Shown in pieces: positions 61,354 through 64,000 of a stretch of 64,000 nucleotides of DNA (position 1 is its first letter; every line of letters starts with the position of its first letter). The DNA comes from Actinoplanes siamensis (GTDB lineage Bacteria; Actinomycetota; Actinomycetes; Mycobacteriales; Micromonosporaceae): contig NZ_BOMW01000014.1 of the NCBI RefSeq assembly GCF_016862395.1, positions 62,001-126,000 of the forward strand, given 5' to 3'. Position numbers and translations under genes: made by a program. The notes beneath the pieces were generated by a model. That model was not told the DNA's origin. It ran no database searches and was given only the letters and a program-made list of their open reading frames with translations.

Positions 61354-61506
61354 ATGCGACGCCATCTCGCGCCGGGTTTCCCCTGCTCCGCCCCGGCCGC
61401 CTCGATCCTCGCGGTCCGGGTGCCGTATAGGGCGGTCTTCGCCCCGGCCGCGCTGCTGGTCGCCCTGGCCACGCGGACGGTCGCGTCCAGCCGGCGCGCC
61501 TGGTGA
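61354..61506 (+). CDS. Small leaderless ORF, possible membrane peptide
   Basis: 50 codons from ATG 61354: a cysteine-containing start (MRRHLAPGFPCSAPAA), a hydrophobic middle (about residues 17-42, SILAVRVPYRAVFAPAALLV) and a basic end (SSRRAW). The -10 box 7 nt upstream and the 4-nt overlap of its stop with the GTG of the VOC gene (GTGA) both suggest it is translated and coupled to that gene. No family recognised. Confidence 0.45.
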   Translation: MRRHLAPGFPCSAPAASILAVRVPYRAVFAPAALLVALATRTVASSRRAW

Positions 61507-61895
61507 TGCGCCTGGACCTGGTGACGCTGATCGTCGACGAGTACGACCCGGCGATCGCGTTCTTCACCGAGGTCCTCGGGTTCGAGCTGGCCGAGGACTC
61601 GCCCTCGCTGACCAACGACGGCCGGCCGAAGCGCTGGGTCGTCGTGCGCCCGCCCGGCGCCCAGACGGGCCTGCTGCTGGCCCGGGCCGACGGCGACCGC
61701 CAGCGCGCCGCGGTCGGCGAGCAGCTGGCCGGCCGGGTCGGTTTCTTCCTGCGGGTCGACGACTTCGATGCGGCTCACCGGCGGATGCTGGACGCCGGCG
61801 TGGTGTTCGTCCGCGAACCGCGCCGCGAGCCGTACGGCCGGGTCGCCGTCTTCCTGGACATCGCCGGCAACCGCTGGGACCTTCTCGGCGACTGA
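61503..61895 (+). CDS. VOC-family (glyoxalase-like) protein
   Basis: 130-aa VOC-fold protein: LDLVTLIVDEYDPAIAFFTEVLGFELAEDSP at the start and GRVAVFLDIAGNRWDLLGD at the end are the metal-site strands, with the final NRWDL replacing the more usual GNxxEL. It resembles extradiol-dioxygenase-like/PhnB-like proteins of unknown substrate. GTG 61503 overlaps the preceding small ORF; ATG 61506 is one codon later. Probably translated by coupling. Confidence 0.83.
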   Translation: MMRLDLVTLIVDEYDPAIAFFTEVLGFELAEDSPSLTNDGRPKRWVVVRPPGAQTGLLLARADGDRQRAAVGEQLAGRVGFFLRVDDFDAAHRRMLDAGVVFVREPRREPYGRVAVFLDIAGNRWDLLGD

Positions 61896-62157
61896 GCATC
61901 CGGCTGGGTTCCGTCCGGCTCGCCGGGCCCGAAACGCGAATAGTCTTTCAGGCACCTCATCGATCTCGGAAGTGTCAACACCGGATGCGTGCATCCCTCA
62001 ACGTCCGCCTTAGCAAGGCTGGGATCGCACCGCTCGACGTGTGTACCGATCCCGGGCGATATGCGCCAGCCAAGCCGCGACTGTCCACCGATCTGAGCAG
62101 CGCGAAACGGGCTCGCAGAGCGCTTCGGCACATCTGGGCGTCATTCGGTCTCGGCGT

Positions 62158-62163
62158 TACGCT
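62158..62163 (+). promoter_or_regulatory. -10 box TACGCT of the HAD gene
   Basis: TACGCT ends 7 nt before the ATG at 62171, selecting that start over an upstream frame from 61985. Confidence 0.5.
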
Positions 62164-62170
62164 CAACGGC

Positions 62171-62830
62171 ATGATCGGTGCGGTGGTATTTGATGTGGGC
62201 GAATGCCTAGTCGACGAGACTCGCGAGTACGGAACTTGGGCCGATTGGCTTGGCGTACCTCGACACACTTTCTCCGCGATGTTCGGTGCGGTGATCGCAC
62301 AAGGCCGTGACTACCGAGAGACGTTCCAGGCCTTCCGGCCGGGCTTCGACTTGACGGAAGAGCGGGAGCGGCGCGTCGAGGCTGGCCAGCCCGAGTCATT
62401 CGACGAGCACGATCTCTACTCGGACGTGCGCCCAGCACTGAGCGCCCTCCGGGCCGCTGGCTACTGGGTCGGCATCGCTGGAAACCAGACGACCCGCGCG
62501 GGGCGGATCTTGCGGTCGCTTGATCTGCCTACCGACATGATCGCAACTTCGGACGATTGGGGGGTCTCGAAGCCGGACGTAGGGTTCTTCGAGGCCCTGG
62601 CGAAGGAAACGCCATGCAGCCCGGGAGAGACGCTCTACGTCGGCGACCGGCTGGACAATGACATCCGGCCGGCCGCAGCGGCAGGTTTCAAGACTGCGTT
62701 GATCAAACGAGGTCCGTGGGCAACCATCCAGCAGCACGATCCGGACTCGGCCCAGCTACCGACCATGCGGATCTACTCGCTGACAGAACTCCCCGATCGA
62801 ATCGCGGCGCTCAACGCTGCAACGCGCTGA
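62171..62830 (+). CDS. HAD-superfamily hydrolase
   Basis: 219-aa HAD phosphatase. Motif I is AVVFDVGECLVDE (FDxxxxL, with the second aspartate replaced by G-E), motif II is the AGNQTT region, motif III the lysine of GVSKPDVGFF, and motif IV YVGDRLDNDIRPAAAAG. It belongs to the family acting on small phosphomonoesters; the missing second acidic residue of motif I (DVG instead of DxD) is common in dehalogenase-like or phosphonatase-like members. Base composition is visibly less GC-rich than the rest. It overlaps the convergent truncated gene by 20 nt. Confidence 0.83.
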   Translation: MIGAVVFDVGECLVDETREYGTWADWLGVPRHTFSAMFGAVIAQGRDYRETFQAFRPGFDLTEERERRVEAGQPESFDEHDLYSDVRPALSALRAAGYWVGIAGNQTTRAGRILRSLDLPTDMIATSDDWGVSKPDVGFFEALAKETPCSPGETLYVGDRLDNDIRPAAAAGFKTALIKRGPWATIQQHDPDSAQLPTMRIYSLTELPDRIAALNAATR

Positions 62831-63455
62831 GCGTGGTCTGCCAGCTGTAGAGGCGGTCATCGACCTTACGGACGAAGTCGGTGTCCGCCCACGGGTGCAG
62901 AGCATGACGCACCTCGCGAACGCGTTCCATTCCGGTCGCGTACCAGGTGTTCGCCAACTGATCGAGGGCCTCGTGGATGCGCACGCAGGCGACCTCCGGC
63001 TTCTCCTGGGCGACGTCAACCGCCGCGAGATCAGCAAGGATGACGGTCCGTTGCTTGCCTTCATCGGGGAGCAGGCCGGACAGGGCTGCGGTGAGCGTTT
63101 CGCGCGCCTGCGCGTATCGACCGGCCTTCAGCTGAGTGTTCCCTTTGAACGCGGCGAGCCGGGCTGGAGAGAACCAGGTGAACCACTCCGGTGAGCTGCG
63201 GTCGACGTTTTCCCCAAGGGTCTCCTCGGCGTGAGCAATGACGCGTAGCGCATCGGCGTGGTGTCCACAAATGGACTCGCACTCGGCTTCGACAGCATCG
63301 ATCCAGGCGAAGAAGTTCGGGGTGGCGTTGCCTCGGCGAGCGTAGGTGCGCGCGGCGCGAAGTCGCTCGGCGGCTTCGTCGCGGCGCTGCGCCCAGCCGG
63401 GAATGAACGCGGCGTGCGCAAGAACGGCTGCGCCGAGAAGTGCGTCATCCTACCG
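62811..63455 (-). pseudogene. N-terminally truncated XRE/TPR-type regulator
   Basis: A minus-strand frame ending at 62811 reads as the C-terminal TPR-like part of an actinomycete XRE regulator: FAWIDAVEAECESICGHHADA, PEWFTWFSPARLAAFKGNTQL, TVILADLAAVDVAQEKPEVA, GMERVREVRHALHPWAD and the end TLSALQR. Going upstream it runs into a stop codon at about 63455 without any usable start, and the HTH domain is absent. The frame is otherwise intact, so the loss is at the 5' end only. No protein can be made from its own start. Confidence 0.6.
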
Positions 63456-63459
63456 CCCC

Positions 63460-63942
63460 GGCTCCGCCGATCTTCCCCTTGTCGTGGGTCTTCTGCATGA
63501 CATCGCGGCCATGAAGTGTCCGCCCGTCGATCTCCGCCGCGCGGAGGTCCGTTGGGCTGATTACGTTGACCAGCCAGCAGCGGCAGAGGAACTCGCCGGA
63601 TCATCACTACTTCACACCGACTGGAACGACACCAACGTTCTGATCAGCGACCGCGCCCGACTCGTCGACTGGGGATGGGCCACGCGTGGCGCGCCCTGGC
63701 TAGATCCTGCGCTATGGGTGATCTGGTTGATCGCTTCCGGGCACAGTCCATCGGCAGCGGAACAGTGGGCAGGGAAAGTCGCGACCTGGTCGAGCGGATC
63801 ACCAGAGTCAGTTACCCGGTTCGCGTCGGCCAACGCCCGTTTCTGGGCGAGCGAAGGCGAACGGACTCAGGACGCATGGACCCTCCGCCTGGTCAATGCG
63901 TCTGCAAGCTGGGCTGCGCACCGCCGCAGCCTGGAGATCTAA
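63460..63942 (+). pseudogene. N-terminally truncated phosphotransferase (APH-family) gene
   Basis: The plus frame becomes recognisable around 63468 (LPLVVGLLHDIAAM) and contains the catalytic loop LLHTDWNDTNVLI, the metal aspartate in RLVDWGWATRGAPWLDPA and the helical C-terminus to 63942, i.e. the C-terminal lobe of an aminoglycoside-phosphotransferase-like kinase. The N-lobe with the ATP-binding lysine is missing; upstream the same frame crosses the truncated regulator on the other strand. An ATG at 63511 could start a 143-aa fragment without kinase activity. Confidence 0.6.
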
Positions 63943-63978
63943 CCGACCACGCGATCAAGTCCTGGCGTCGGCCTTCGG

Positions 63979-64000
63979 CCGTCCGCTTGCCGGCGGACGG
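63979..64000. terminator. Hairpin at the window end
   Basis: CCGTCCGC (63979-63986) pairs perfectly with GCGGACGG (63993-64000) around a 6-nt loop, 36 nt after the phosphotransferase stop. Could end that transcript. Confidence 0.5.

Noticed and set aside
1..64000. tRNA, rRNA, CRISPR array, intact insertion sequence
   Set aside because: Scanned by eye for T-loop sequences, rRNA motifs, regular spacer repeats and transposase motifs; none was convincing.

Overview
The window is about 64 kb of very GC-rich DNA with GTG and TTG starts, many start codons placed 6-8 nt after a TANNNT -10 box (leaderless genes), an RbpA gene behind a sigma-R-type promoter, a separate Lnt/Ppm pair, DivIVA-like and CsbD proteins. 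This is an actinomycete. Three methyl-accepting chemotaxis proteins point to a motile member of the Micromonosporaceae such as Actinoplanes; the genus is an inference.

Layout. 0-3.9 kb: a response regulator, an acyl-CoA dehydrogenase, an Lrp/AsnC regulator, a maleylpyruvate-isomerase-type protein, a hydrolase remnant and a CsbD protein. 4.0-12.0 kb: the most striking block, a lysine-degradation cluster of the kind known from fermenting anaerobes. kamA (lysine 2,3-aminomutase) is divergent from kdd, an amidohydrolase, kamD, kamE (B12/PLP 5,6-aminomutase), kal and a MutL/KamC-like reactivating ATPase. These genes cover L-lysine to beta-lysine, 3,5-diaminohexanoate and 5-amino-3-oxohexanoate, plus deamination of 3-aminobutyryl-CoA. 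The cleavage enzyme Kce is not in the window and an amidohydrolase sits in the operon. 12.0-12.5 kb has no gene but carries a promoter, structured sequence and a terminator, a candidate noncoding RNA. 12.5-19 kb: lnt-ppm, fxsA, rbpA, a coiled-coil zinc-finger protein and a poorly coding, repeat-bearing stretch.

19.4-27.1 kb: assorted enzymes (DUF2461, VOC, nitroreductase, two luciferase-like oxidoreductases, a serine hydrolase), a chemoreceptor, a CheY-like protein and a decayed histidine kinase. 27.1-32.5 kb: a ROK repressor divergent from an mmsA-mmsB-chvE-type sugar ABC transporter, with an operator inside the promoter. 32.5-36.7 kb: a SprT-like protein and a three-subunit molybdenum hydroxylase (yagTSR type). 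37.6-46.6 kb: a hybrid histidine kinase, a DivIVA-like protein, two chemoreceptors, a FhuF-like protein, small unknowns and a DJ-1/PfpI protein. 46.8-54.7 kb: gamma-glutamyltransferase, an acyl-CoA dehydrogenase-like protein, a GH5-like glycosidase, a metallophosphatase, a D-threonine aldolase-like enzyme and an Hsp20 gene behind a CIRCE operator. 54.8-60.3 kb: an ABC-F protein with a possible leader peptide, then a LysR regulator divergent from pcaF-pcaI-pcaJ, the end of the beta-ketoadipate pathway. 60.4-64 kb: an F420/flavin-type oxidoreductase, a small leaderless ORF coupled to a VOC gene, then a lower-GC end with a HAD phosphatase and two head-to-head truncated genes that look like the two sides of one deletion.

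No rRNA, tRNA, CRISPR array or intact insertion sequence was recognised. Names rest on motif and family recognition by eye; no database search was run.
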